A DNA stretch of 33,632 nucleotides, taken from contig NZ_BCPR01000052.1 in NCBI RefSeq assembly GCF_016586165.1, forward strand, positions 1-33,632. Reading direction: 5' to 3'. The stretch's first letter is position 1. The number at the start of each line of letters is the position of its first letter. The notes below the pieces were generated by a model. That model saw only the letters and a program-made list of their open reading frames with translations. It made no database searches and had not been told where the DNA came from. Below, in pieces: positions 7,548 to 15,195 of the stretch. The translations under genes and the position numbers were made by a program. The DNA comes from Dyella sp. EPa41. Its GTDB lineage: Bacteria; Pseudomonadota; Gammaproteobacteria; Xanthomonadales; Rhodanobacteraceae.

Positions 7548-8105
7548 ATGCGCGTGGAAGACCGCCAGAAATCGGCACGGAAGCAAGGCTTCACCTTGGT
7601 CGAGCAGGCAATGGCAACCGCCATTGTGGCCGTGCTTGCCTGCGTCGCAGCGCCTGCAGTCGGGCAGCTAGTGGCGCGCAACCGGCTCCAGGTCGCACAA
7701 TCCGACCTCATGGTCGCACTGCAGCAGACGCGGGCGCTGGCCCTCCAAACCGGACGGGTAACCATGCTGTGCCCCTCGCGCGATGGCCGTCAGTGCAGCG
7801 ATGACGTGCGCTGGGAGACTGGTTGGCTGATTGGTCCCGGCAGGGGCGATCACTTCGATCAACTGATTGGCACCCCTATCCATGTGGGCGGAGGACATGA
7901 GCGAGTGAACATCGTCAGCACCGTGGGGAGACGTCGCATCCGCTTCCAGCCCGGCGGTACCGCCGGCGGCAGCAATGCCAGCTTCACCATTTGTCCCGCG
8001 GGAGAGGCAGAGGGTGCGCTCGTCGTGAGAATATCCAACACCGGCCGCATCCTAGGCGCCAAGGCGTCACAAGCACAGGCTTTGCGATGCGCCCAAGGCG
8101 GGTGA
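7548..8105 (+). CDS. GspH/FimT-family pseudopilin, orphan
   Basis: The 185-residue type IV pilin-like protein has a short basic leader ending in KQG (residues 12-14), the prepilin peptidase site G14/F15, then FTLVEQAMATAIVAVLACVAAPAV: the conserved FTLxE start (Glu5 of the mature protein, E19) and membrane helix. The remainder fits GspH/FimT minor pseudopilins, with two Cys that may form a disulphide (CPSRDGRQC). AGGAAG (7542-7547) abuts the ATG at 7548, which is too close, but is 6 nt from an in-frame GTG at 7554; that GTG is a likely true start. No other pilus or type II secretion gene is adjacent, so it probably serves a machine encoded elsewhere or is a stray copy. Confidence 0.85.
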   Translation: MRVEDRQKSARKQGFTLVEQAMATAIVAVLACVAAPAVGQLVARNRLQVAQSDLMVALQQTRALALQTGRVTMLCPSRDGRQCSDDVRWETGWLIGPGRGDHFDQLIGTPIHVGGGHERVNIVSTVGRRRIRFQPGGTAGGSNASFTICPAGEAEGALVVRISNTGRILGAKASQAQALRCAQGG

Positions 8106-8128
8106 ATGACCATCAGGACGCCACAAGC

Positions 8129-8158
8129 GCAACGCCCCGCATTTCTGCGAGGCGTTGC
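8129..8158. other. Strong stem-loop downstream of the pseudopilin gene
   Basis: GCAACGCC (8129-8136) pairs with GGCGTTGC (8151-8158), and inner CGC/GCG adds three pairs around ATTTCT. No T-run follows on either strand, so it is not a textbook terminator. It could still end or protect the transcript of the gene stopping at 8105. Confidence 0.5.
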
Positions 8159-8334
8159 CGAAGGTGATGCCAGAATCTGTAAAGGTGCGGACGCCTCCTG
8201 ACCGGGAGTCAGTTCGCCGCTCCATTCTCAGACCATTGGACAACTTTTCGAAATAGGCATGACACCATGTCTATTCCCGATGTCATCAGGACTCATGAAG
8301 TCACTGGAAACGCGATTTCCGCCGGAGGACAGCA

Positions 8335-9096
8335 CTACCGCAACGCCGGGTAGCGGAAAACCAAGTGCGGATACGCCTGTTCAGCGGTCAGGTTGAAGCC
8401 TCGAATCACAGATTCTTGCACCGCGTCAAAGGCCCCGAGACAGGAACTGAAAAGGGGATCGTCGAAAACAACGTACGTACCCCGTGACAACTGGGGAAAC
8501 GTCGTGTCGATGAGATATTTGATCGGCTCGTAGATATCGCAGTCGATGTGGATCAGGCCTACGTCGGCGATGTTCGGCAACATGCCCGGCAGAGTTTGGT
8601 CGAATAACCCTTTTACGGGTTGGACGTAGGGCGCCAGGCCCTGCTGGTCGATGTAGCTGAGGAGTTGCTGATAGCCCGCGTCCGCGAAGTCGCCAGGCCG
8701 GTGCAAATCGCGTACGGGATCGGTTTCCGGCATGCCTTCAAAGGTGTCGAATGCATAGACCTTGCCGTTGCGACCCAGCGCTTTCAGTATCGCGCCCATG
8801 AAGACAGCCGAGCCGCCCATGTAGCTGCCGAATTCGAAGATGCTGCCGTGCTCATCCCGCATCCCATAGCGCACCATGAGATAGAGATTGGCGAGCTTGT
8901 GGGGATGCAACAGCGAACCTCTCGCATAGGCCGCGCCTAACGCCTCGGCGAAGACAGGATCATTTTCCAGCCTGGGATACAGATCCCAAAACTCCAGCCC
9001 ACAGCCCCTCAGATATCCGGCACCAATATCCCTGCCCCCGAGTAGTTCGATGGGATAAGCACTCGGGTTAAACAACGGCTCTACTGATCGCGCCAC
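8335..9096 (-). CDS. TylF/MycF-type SAM-dependent O-methyltransferase, orphan
   Basis: The 253 residues carry a class I methyltransferase fold of the TylF (macrocin O-methyltransferase) family. SAM motif I is FEFGSYMGGSA (87-97), motif II AFDTFEGMPETDP (115-127), and the acidic metal/substrate loop is IHIDCDIYEP (182-191) with VFDDP (210-214). The family methylates sugar hydroxyls in a metal-dependent way; in Proteobacteria members often decorate surface glycans. The start is GTG at 9096, fixed by AGGAG 6 nt upstream. No glycosyltransferase or biosynthetic cluster is adjacent, so the substrate cannot be named. It lies between an orphan pseudopilin and an autotransporter in a stretch with less uniform GC than the flanking housekeeping genes. 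Confidence 0.85.
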   Translation of the reverse strand: MARSVEPLFNPSAYPIELLGGRDIGAGYLRGCGLEFWDLYPRLENDPVFAEALGAAYARGSLLHPHKLANLYLMVRYGMRDEHGSIFEFGSYMGGSAVFMGAILKALGRNGKVYAFDTFEGMPETDPVRDLHRPGDFADAGYQQLLSYIDQQGLAPYVQPVKGLFDQTLPGMLPNIADVGLIHIDCDIYEPIKYLIDTTFPQLSRGTYVVFDDPLFSSCLGAFDAVQESVIRGFNLTAEQAYPHLVFRYPALR

Positions 9097-9594
9097 AGCT
9101 CACTCCTAAGGTAGGGTTCACCAGCAACAACAGCCTTGTTCCATGCGACCTGCATTTTGGACAGACGCACGCTCCGGTATCAAGCGACGGGGCATCCGCT
9201 TTTTGTCATGGCTTCAGAGCCTACGTACGGTGAGCGTACTGCATCACCCACGCTTGGAACGGGCATATCACGCGGCTCTGGGCGCCCATCGTCCATCAAA
9301 AGGGCAGAAAGCCCTTTTCGTCTACAGCCATAAGCACCCTATCCCGTTTTGGTGACAATACCTTACCTTGCGCCTGCTCGATTCCGTTCCCGCGGCCAGT
9401 GGATTCAAAACATGAGAATCGCTCAAAGAGGCCGGCAGTAGTGCTGTCGCCAAGCCAAGGCCACTATTGGCCGGCGATCACCTGAAAAATTGAAAGACGA
9501 GAACCGACGCCCCGAATGCGGCAAAGGCAACTCAAGCCATTGGGTATCTCTGTGCCACGTTCCTGAATTGCCGCTGCGACTCACACTCAAACCC
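9097..9594. other. Intergenic region, no supported gene
   Basis: About 500 bp between the methyltransferase start and the autotransporter stop. A 70-codon plus-strand frame at 9143-9355 has no ribosome binding site and no family I recognise; it contains a terminator hairpin at 9298-9318, so I do not call it. Nothing else stands out. Confidence 0.6.
9298..9318. terminator. Bidirectional terminator-like hairpin
   Basis: AAAAGGGC (9298-9305) and GCCCTTTT (9311-9318) pair over 8 bp around AGAAA, giving a T-tract on both strands. On the minus strand it would end the autotransporter transcript, 277 nt past its stop codon. Confidence 0.6.
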
Positions 9595-12500
9595 TCACCA
9601 GCGATAACGCATTCCCACGTCGCCAGCCACACCATTACGCCGTTCTTGGCGGGATTCCAGGCCAAACTGGTACCCGAACTGCGCGTAGACGCTCAGACTC
9701 GACAGGAGCTTGGCGGTGACGCCAATGGCAGCATCAGCTCGCGTAGCCTGCGAAACCAGTGGCGCCTGATCGACACCGGAATAGGTCACCGTTGAACCGC
9801 CTCCCATATCGCGCCAAAGGTTGGCCCTCAGGTAGGGCTGCCATACTTGGCCATTGCCACGCGCAATCGTCCATTGGCCACGCACACCAAGGCGGGCCGT
9901 TACACCCGAGCTCGCACCCAGCGAAACGGAACCGTAATCATCACTCATCTGTCGGAACCAGATGCGCTGCCAGACCACCTGCGCCTGCGGCTCCAGAATG
10001 AAATTGGGTCCCCACGACAGTGCGAACGGATAGCCGCCCTCGAGCGAGGCGATGATGCCGTTGCCACGAGCGATGAGCGATGCATTTTCCGTACGGGCCG
10101 TGCCGTCGTAGCGCGTGCCCTGCACGACGCCATCCAGGTACCAACCTGTGGGACCGTAGTGGGTCCAATATCCGCCGCCGGACACGGCGTCCATGTTGAT
10201 GCGGCCGGTTTGCGCCAGCGCGTACCCCGTTGCTTGCTGGTTGGCGACCAGGCCATCGACATCCGCATGAGTGTTGGCATAGGCCAAGTAGACACCCATC
10301 GCATCGCGATGACCTTGCTCCATGCTGCCTTGCCACACGTCGAAACCCGCTTGCGCACCGAGTATGCGGCCACTCGTGCGTGGGTCGGCGAACGCACGGT
10401 AATGATCGTCAACCTCCTGTCCAAGCACGCGTGCCCACGCCGACCTTGCCCACCCATCGGGGCCTTCCTGGGCACTGGCCGGGGTGAGCGTGTCGCCAAT
10501 GCGTTCGTGCATGGTGCCCAGCGTGGTCAATCCCATCCGCCGTGCCGAGGGCTGCACCGCGCCATAAGTGGCTATTTCCGGCCCGATGATCGGATAGATA
10601 CCCGGGGGCAAAGGAGCCAACGGTGGCTCCGCCGGCAACGAAGCCGGCTGCCCTGTCGACACTGGCGATGCAGGACTCACGACCATTGCCGACCGGAGGT
10701 ACCAGTTCTCGGTGCTGCTACCATCGACAGCGCCACGGAGCAGGTCGTAGTTGTACGCCCCCACTCGCAACGTGTTGCCAAGGTAGAAAGCGCCCGGAGC
10801 GGTAGTCGCCTGATTGATGGCGTCCACCACCAGGATGCCGTTTGCCCTTGTACGCTGGTCTCCGCTGCCCGTGGCGTGGATGAGCAGCTGTGTCGAGCCA
10901 GTCGCCGTACCGCCATTGATGACGAGACGGTCCGATGCCGAATTGTCATCGCCAAGATAGGCGTTGAGCTTGATCGAACCACCCGGGGCACCGGTGTAGT
11001 TCACCACCGTCAAAGTCTTGAAGTTGGGGGCAAGTCTGGGGTCAGCCGGGAGGCTGAATACGACGCTGCTGGAATCGTTCACCAGGTTGGTGACGGTGGA
11101 ATTTTCTGTGAGTTTCCACAGCGTGCCGTCTTTCAGCGTGACGTTGGAGGTGCTCCAGGGATCCTTACTGGCCGAGCCATCCAGCGTCGAACCCGAAGCA
11201 ACGAGATTCAGCGTAGCCGGAATTCCCGAGACCAAATAGCCTGGTGCAGGAGGGCTCTGGGTTATTTCGCTTACGCCGTCGGCCGATATGGATGGCTGCG
11301 ATGCCGGCAAGAGATGGGGATCATAAGGGCTAGGGGCCAAGGACGTGCTGACAGCCAGCCATTGAGCATTACCCGACACAGAAGTGTTGGCCAACGTCAC
11401 GTTGGCCGTTCCGCCGGCGACCCAGATGCCGGCCTGCCCAACGGCCCTCAACGCGCTATTGCTGATCCTGGCCGTATCGACCGTTCCAGCCTGTCCCGCA
11501 ACGTACAACGCCGCGGCACCCGGTCCCTTGATATCGACGACGACACCATTGGCCTCTATGGTGCCGCCTTCCAAGGCAGCCAGACCGTGCGCAGTCTGGC
11601 CAGAGGCACGAACTGACACGCCGCTCAGCATCACCTTGGACTGATCACCTTCCGCCGCCGCGCCAAAGGCGTAAGCGCCGCGGGTGGTGAGGCTCCCGCC
11701 ATTCACCGATATATTTCCGCCATCGGAGGCATAGGCACCGATAGCCAAGATTGCCGACGTGGAGACCAAAACCTGGGACGCAGTCAGAAGTGAACCCGCG
11801 CCACCAGCGCTGAGGCCGTGCGCCTGTGCTCCGCTCGTGGCGACCGTTCCGCCGGTCAGGTTCAACGTGCCGGCTTGGGTAGCATACGCGGCCCAACCGT
11901 TTTCACCGGACGTGACAACCGTGGTATCAACGGACGTCAGCGTCGAGCCCCTGGAATACAAGCCAATACCGTATACACCACCGGTGGTGATGCCCAGGTT
12001 CGCCAGATCCATGACCGCACCGCCAGTCGCCATGGCACCGTAGCCATTACCGCCTTGCGTCTTTATCGCCGTTCCAGAGGCGTCGACCGATGCTCCCGGC
12101 CCAGACGAACGCACACCTATGCCGTAGTCTCCGTAGGTATTGACCGAACCGCCGGCTATCCTGGCGAAGCCGCCGCTGAATACGGAGACGCCATAAGCAC
12201 CGTAGCTGCTTGAACCCGAGCCATAGGCAGTCAGTGCGCGGGTAACCACTGCGACATTGGCCAGCGAAACCTGGCCACCGTGGGCGTATACGCCTATGTT
12301 GCCGGCTTCTTCGGTAGTCACCGAACCATTGGTAAGCGTGATGGAAGCTCCCGGCTGCGCAATGACGCCATAGGCACCCGCAATACCGGAGAACAGCCCC
12401 GTGGAATGAATTGCCGCATTGGAGAGCGCGACATTGCCTGACCCATTGACGTCGAGTGCCGATTGCGATGTCCCACCGCTGCTTATCGACAGGCTGGAAC

Positions 12501-12813
12501 CCTTGCTGATAACCGCACCCATACCGCTGACATGGAGTCCGGACCCAGTGGCGCCAGTGAGAATGATTGGGCCGCCAACGCTGCTGTCCAGCAGGACGGA
12601 ACCGGTGCCACTTACATCGAGGGCATTACCGCTGGCAGGCTGGATGGTCGTGCCGCCCACCACCGTTTGACTGCCTGAGCTGACATCTTGCGTGGTGGTA
12701 ATGACGCCTGGCCCCAGGGTCTGAGCACTTGCCATAGAAGGCAGTAACCCACAGAGAACGGTTCCCACCGGAAACAGAATATCGATCGCAACTGCAAGGG
12801 GATTGAGTCTCAT
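9595..12813 (-). CDS. Type V autotransporter with beta-helical passenger
   Basis: A 1072-residue surface protein. The start at 12813 (MRLNPLAVAI) is set by GGAAGGA 7 nt upstream; the frame is open to 13206 but without that signal. A signal peptide runs to about residue 30 (ASA/QT). The passenger (about 31-600) is made of roughly a dozen degenerate repeats of 35-45 residues, built on patterns such as GGSVNTYGDYGIGVRSSG and GGSLTTRGAYAFGAAAEG. They are rich in Gly, Ala, Ser and Thr, as in pertactin-like parallel beta-helices. After a Pro-rich linker (SPVSTGQPASLPAEPPLAPLPPG residues, near 780-805), the C-terminal 280 or so residues form an autotransporter barrel ending MRYRW, with an aromatic last residue. 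No passenger protease or lipase motif is visible, so adhesion or aggregation is the likeliest role, by analogy. It is a single gene. Confidence 0.93.
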   Translation of the reverse strand: MRLNPLAVAIDILFPVGTVLCGLLPSMASAQTLGPGVITTTQDVSSGSQTVVGGTTIQPASGNALDVSGTGSVLLDSSVGGPIILTGATGSGLHVSGMGAVISKGSSLSISSGGTSQSALDVNGSGNVALSNAAIHSTGLFSGIAGAYGVIAQPGASITLTNGSVTTEEAGNIGVYAHGGQVSLANVAVVTRALTAYGSGSSSYGAYGVSVFSGGFARIAGGSVNTYGDYGIGVRSSGPGASVDASGTAIKTQGGNGYGAMATGGAVMDLANLGITTGGVYGIGLYSRGSTLTSVDTTVVTSGENGWAAYATQAGTLNLTGGTVATSGAQAHGLSAGGAGSLLTASQVLVSTSAILAIGAYASDGGNISVNGGSLTTRGAYAFGAAAEGDQSKVMLSGVSVRASGQTAHGLAALEGGTIEANGVVVDIKGPGAAALYVAGQAGTVDTARISNSALRAVGQAGIWVAGGTANVTLANTSVSGNAQWLAVSTSLAPSPYDPHLLPASQPSISADGVSEITQSPPAPGYLVSGIPATLNLVASGSTLDGSASKDPWSTSNVTLKDGTLWKLTENSTVTNLVNDSSSVVFSLPADPRLAPNFKTLTVVNYTGAPGGSIKLNAYLGDDNSASDRLVINGGTATGSTQLLIHATGSGDQRTRANGILVVDAINQATTAPGAFYLGNTLRVGAYNYDLLRGAVDGSSTENWYLRSAMVVSPASPVSTGQPASLPAEPPLAPLPPGIYPIIGPEIATYGAVQPSARRMGLTTLGTMHERIGDTLTPASAQEGPDGWARSAWARVLGQEVDDHYRAFADPRTSGRILGAQAGFDVWQGSMEQGHRDAMGVYLAYANTHADVDGLVANQQATGYALAQTGRINMDAVSGGGYWTHYGPTGWYLDGVVQGTRYDGTARTENASLIARGNGIIASLEGGYPFALSWGPNFILEPQAQVVWQRIWFRQMSDDYGSVSLGASSGVTARLGVRGQWTIARGNGQVWQPYLRANLWRDMGGGSTVTYSGVDQAPLVSQATRADAAIGVTAKLLSSLSVYAQFGYQFGLESRQERRNGVAGDVGMRYRW

Positions 12814-13457
12814 AGCCGCATCCTTCCATGATGATTCGCGTAGTAGGCGAAGGCATCCTGCAGAGTTTTCACCGCGCACATGAAGTGGCACTAAGGAAGT
12901 GAATCGAATTCGCCCTGACACCTCAGTGTGGAGATAGAGCATTGCCACGTCTACAACTACCCATCCGCGATTCGCAATCCTGGTCTTCTCTCCTGTATGG
13001 CCACCTGTTGAACGCCGGCCTGCATAAGGGCAAGAACCCGGCCGTGACCATGCAACACCGAAATATTGAGCCGGTGAGCGAGCGCTACCTGACGGAAGTG
13101 GCGCTGGATCGCCTGGCGGCGGCTCCGACCGTTTCGCGCACACCACCGGCATGCGCCAGAAGGATCTGATCGAGCCGAAGATAATCGCGTCCATCAAGGC
13201 TCGCATCGATTACAAGCACAGCAAGACGGGCAAGCACCGCGTTATTTCCCGGGCCGGATCGGATAAGCCACGCCCCCCTCCAGGAAAGCCACCTGGGCGC
13301 CCGCATCGGTACCTGGGCGCCCTTCCAGATCAAAACGGCGCCCTATCAGCATCACCCGGCGAAATCCCGAACTGGTTTCGCCTATCGAGTAGTAGTCGCC
13401 AAAGTGAAATAGCAGACAAAACAAAGGGCCACGATTGCTCGCAGCCCTTGCTGAATA
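12814..13457. other. Non-coding or degenerate region beside tRNA-Asn
   Basis: No intact gene is supportable. On the plus strand, two protein-like segments in different frames lie end to end. One contains SERYLTEVALDRLAA (about 13072-13116), the other GSDRFAHTTGMRQKDLIEPK and onwards (about 13118-13240). This looks like a gene remnant with a frameshift, but I do not recognise the family. A 12-bp direct repeat, ACCTGGGCGCCC, occurs at 13291 and 13311. The autotransporter promoter must also lie here, but I see no clear one. Confidence 0.45.
13413..13449 (-). terminator. Probable terminator of tRNA-Asn
   Basis: AAGGGC (13424-13429) pairs with GCCCTT (13444-13449). On the minus strand it is followed by TTTGTTTTGT. 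The stem is only 6 bp with a 14-nt loop, so it is weaker than the tRNA-Val terminator, but it is properly placed about 10 nt past the tRNA 3' end. Confidence 0.55.
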
Positions 13458-13534
13458 TGGCGCCCGAAGTTGGACTCGAACCAACGACCCCCTGATTAAC
13501 AGTCAAGTGCTCTAACCGGCTGAGCTATTCGGGC
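13458..13534 (-). tRNA. tRNA-Asn, anticodon GTT
   Basis: 77 nt with encoded CCA. Acceptor GCCCGAA pairs with TTCGGGC, discriminator G. The D arm is AGCTCAGCCGGTTAGAGC, the anticodon arm centres on TTGACTGTTAATCAG with anticodon GTT, and the T arm contains GTTCGAGTCC. It marks the right edge of the accessory-looking stretch; I found no second copy of its 3' end in the window that would indicate an integrated element. Confidence 0.97.
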
Positions 13535-13539
13535 GGGGT

Positions 13540-13577
13540 GAGTCGGATAGTTTGAATATCCGACTCCGAACTGTCAA
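13540..13577 (-). promoter_or_regulatory. tRNA-Asn promoter overlapped by a perfect 10 bp palindrome
   Basis: On the minus strand a perfect TTGACA (13577-13572) is followed after 17 nt by CAAACT (13554-13549), a poor -10. GAGTCGGATA (13540-13549) and TATCCGACTC (13557-13566) form a perfect 10 bp inverted repeat with a 7-nt spacer that spans the -10 and start region. The arms could be an operator or a stem at the 5' end of the precursor tRNA. Confidence 0.5.
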
Positions 13578-13599
13578 GACGTTTTTGCCCAAGGCGCCT

Positions 13600-15012
13600 T
13601 CAGTGGGCCGGCTCGCCGGTGAGCACGCGGTAGCACGGCACATAGGCCGTTCCGCCCGGGAGCTTCATGCGGTCCTGCGCCACGAAAGCCTTCAGCAGTT
13701 CGTCCAGCGACTGCATGACGTCGGCATCGCCGTCGATGTCGAAGGGGCCGTATTTCTCGATGGCGCGCATGCCCTCTTCCTTCACGTTGCCGGCCACGAT
13801 GCCGGAGAACGCGCGGCGCAAGTCGGCCGCCAGCTCGTGCCGCGGACGGTCGCGATGGATGGCGAGACTGCGCATGGCTTCGTGCGTGGGACGGAACGGC
13901 AGCTGGAACGCGTACGGAATATTGAGCGCCCAGTTGAAGAAGAACGCGTCCTTGTTGTCCAGGCGGTAGTTGCGCACCTTGTCGATGCCACGCACCATCG
14001 CGCGCGCCACGGCCGCCGGATCGTCGACGATGATCTGGTAGTGCTCCGCCACGCTGTCGCCCAGCGTGAGGCGCAGGAAGCGATCGATCTGCTCGAAGTA
14101 CGCGGCCGACTGCCTGGGGCCGGTGAGGATCAGCGGGAAAGGCACGCCGGCATTGTCCGGGTGCAAGAGGATGCCGAGCAGGTAGAGGATCTCTTCCGCC
14201 GTGCCTACGCCGCCCGGGAACACGATGATGCCGTGGCCCATGCGCACGAAGGCTTCGAGACGCTTCTCGATGTCCGGCATGATCACCAGGTGATTGACGA
14301 TCGGGTTCGGCGATTCGGCCGCGATGATGCCCGGCTCGGTGATGCCGATGTAGCGATTGTTGCGGCGGCGCTGCTTGGCGTGGGCGATGGTGGCGCCCTT
14401 CATCGGGCCCTTCATGGCGCCCGGGCCGCAACCCGTGCAGATGTCCATGCTGCGCAGGCCGAGCTGGTAGCCGACCTGCTTGGTGTATTCGTACTCGTCG
14501 CGCGAAATCGAGTGACCGCCCCAGCACACCACCAGGTTCGGATCGATCTGCGCCTTGAGGATGCGCGCGTTGCGCAGGATCTCGAACACCGCATGGGTGA
14601 GGCCGACGCTGTCGTCGAGATCGAAATTGCCCTGCTCCATCTGCGTCGACACGTAGACGATGTCGCGCACCACGGCCACCAGCAGTTCATTGATGCCGCG
14701 GATGATCTGGCCGTCCACGAAGGCTTGCGCCGGCGCGTGGGTCAGTTCGATCTTGATGCCGCGATCCTGCTGCAGCACCTGGATGTCGAAGTCGGGGAAC
14801 TGCTCGAGGATGGAGCGCGGATCGTCGCTCATGTTGCCCGAGGTCAGCACCGCCAGCGCGCAGCGGCGCAGCAGGGCGTGCAGGCCCGAACCACTGGCGT
14901 CGCGCAGGCGCGCCACTTCGTTGCGGGAAAGGATGTCCAGGCCACCGGCGGGCGAAATGCGCGCACTGACGGTGGCCGCTCGGCCGGTCTTGCCGGCTTG
15001 GGTGTCATTCAT
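13600..15012 (-). CDS. ppnN: PpnN (YgdH)-type nucleotide 5'-monophosphate nucleosidase
   Basis: LOG-family enzyme that cleaves purine and pyrimidine nucleoside monophosphates to base and ribose 5-phosphate; E. coli PpnN is controlled by (p)ppGpp. The 470 residues compare with 454 in E. coli. The Rossmann-like core has GGHS (165-168), CTGCGPGAMKGPMKGA (192-207) and the LOG hallmark PGGVGTAEE (266-274), preceded by the conserved Arg of RLEAF. Long N- and C-terminal extensions match PpnN and exclude the short plant-LOG-like forms. The start is supported by GGAGA 8 nt upstream. It is a single gene, with the neighbouring TonB receptor terminating before it. Confidence 0.93.
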   Translation of the reverse strand: MNDTQAGKTGRAATVSARISPAGGLDILSRNEVARLRDASGSGLHALLRRCALAVLTSGNMSDDPRSILEQFPDFDIQVLQQDRGIKIELTHAPAQAFVDGQIIRGINELLVAVVRDIVYVSTQMEQGNFDLDDSVGLTHAVFEILRNARILKAQIDPNLVVCWGGHSISRDEYEYTKQVGYQLGLRSMDICTGCGPGAMKGPMKGATIAHAKQRRRNNRYIGITEPGIIAAESPNPIVNHLVIMPDIEKRLEAFVRMGHGIIVFPGGVGTAEEILYLLGILLHPDNAGVPFPLILTGPRQSAAYFEQIDRFLRLTLGDSVAEHYQIIVDDPAAVARAMVRGIDKVRNYRLDNKDAFFFNWALNIPYAFQLPFRPTHEAMRSLAIHRDRPRHELAADLRRAFSGIVAGNVKEEGMRAIEKYGPFDIDGDADVMQSLDELLKAFVAQDRMKLPGGTAYVPCYRVLTGEPAH

Positions 15013-15135
15013 TGAAGCATTCTCCAGGCCGCGCCTTCGCGGCTCATGCGTCCGTGGGGAACGAGACGGACCGTGTAGCTTCCCGCGCCGGGCATGGCAG
15101 GGTCAAGCTGCGGGCCGCTTTTTCGCCATCTCCCA

Positions 15136-15167
15136 CAAAAAAGCCGGCGCCCTCTCGGGCGCCGGCT
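15136..15167 (-). terminator. Terminator of the Oar-like receptor gene
   Basis: AGCCGGCGCCC (15142-15152) pairs with GGGCGCCGGCT (15157-15167), an 11 bp stem with loop TCTC. On the minus strand it is followed by six T (15141-15136). It lies 29 nt past the stop codon. Confidence 0.92.
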
Positions 15168-15195
15168 CTCGGTACGGCTACAGCAAGGTCTTGCG

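Noticed and set aside
8267-8353. 28-codon plus-strand ORF (MSIPDVIRTH...) as a possible peptide precursor
   Set aside because: No ribosome binding site, overlaps the end of the methyltransferase gene, and has no leader/core pattern of a known modified peptide.
9143-9355. 70-codon plus-strand ORF in the methyltransferase-autotransporter gap
   Set aside because: No ribosome binding site, no recognised family, and it contains a terminator hairpin.
12814-13206. N-terminal extension of the autotransporter frame
   Set aside because: The signal peptide and a strong Shine-Dalgarno place the start at 12813; the extension would bury the signal peptide 131 residues inside the protein.
13291-13322. Direct repeat ACCTGGGCGCCC as an attachment site
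   Set aside because: The copies are only 20 bp apart and unrelated to the tRNA-Asn 3' end.
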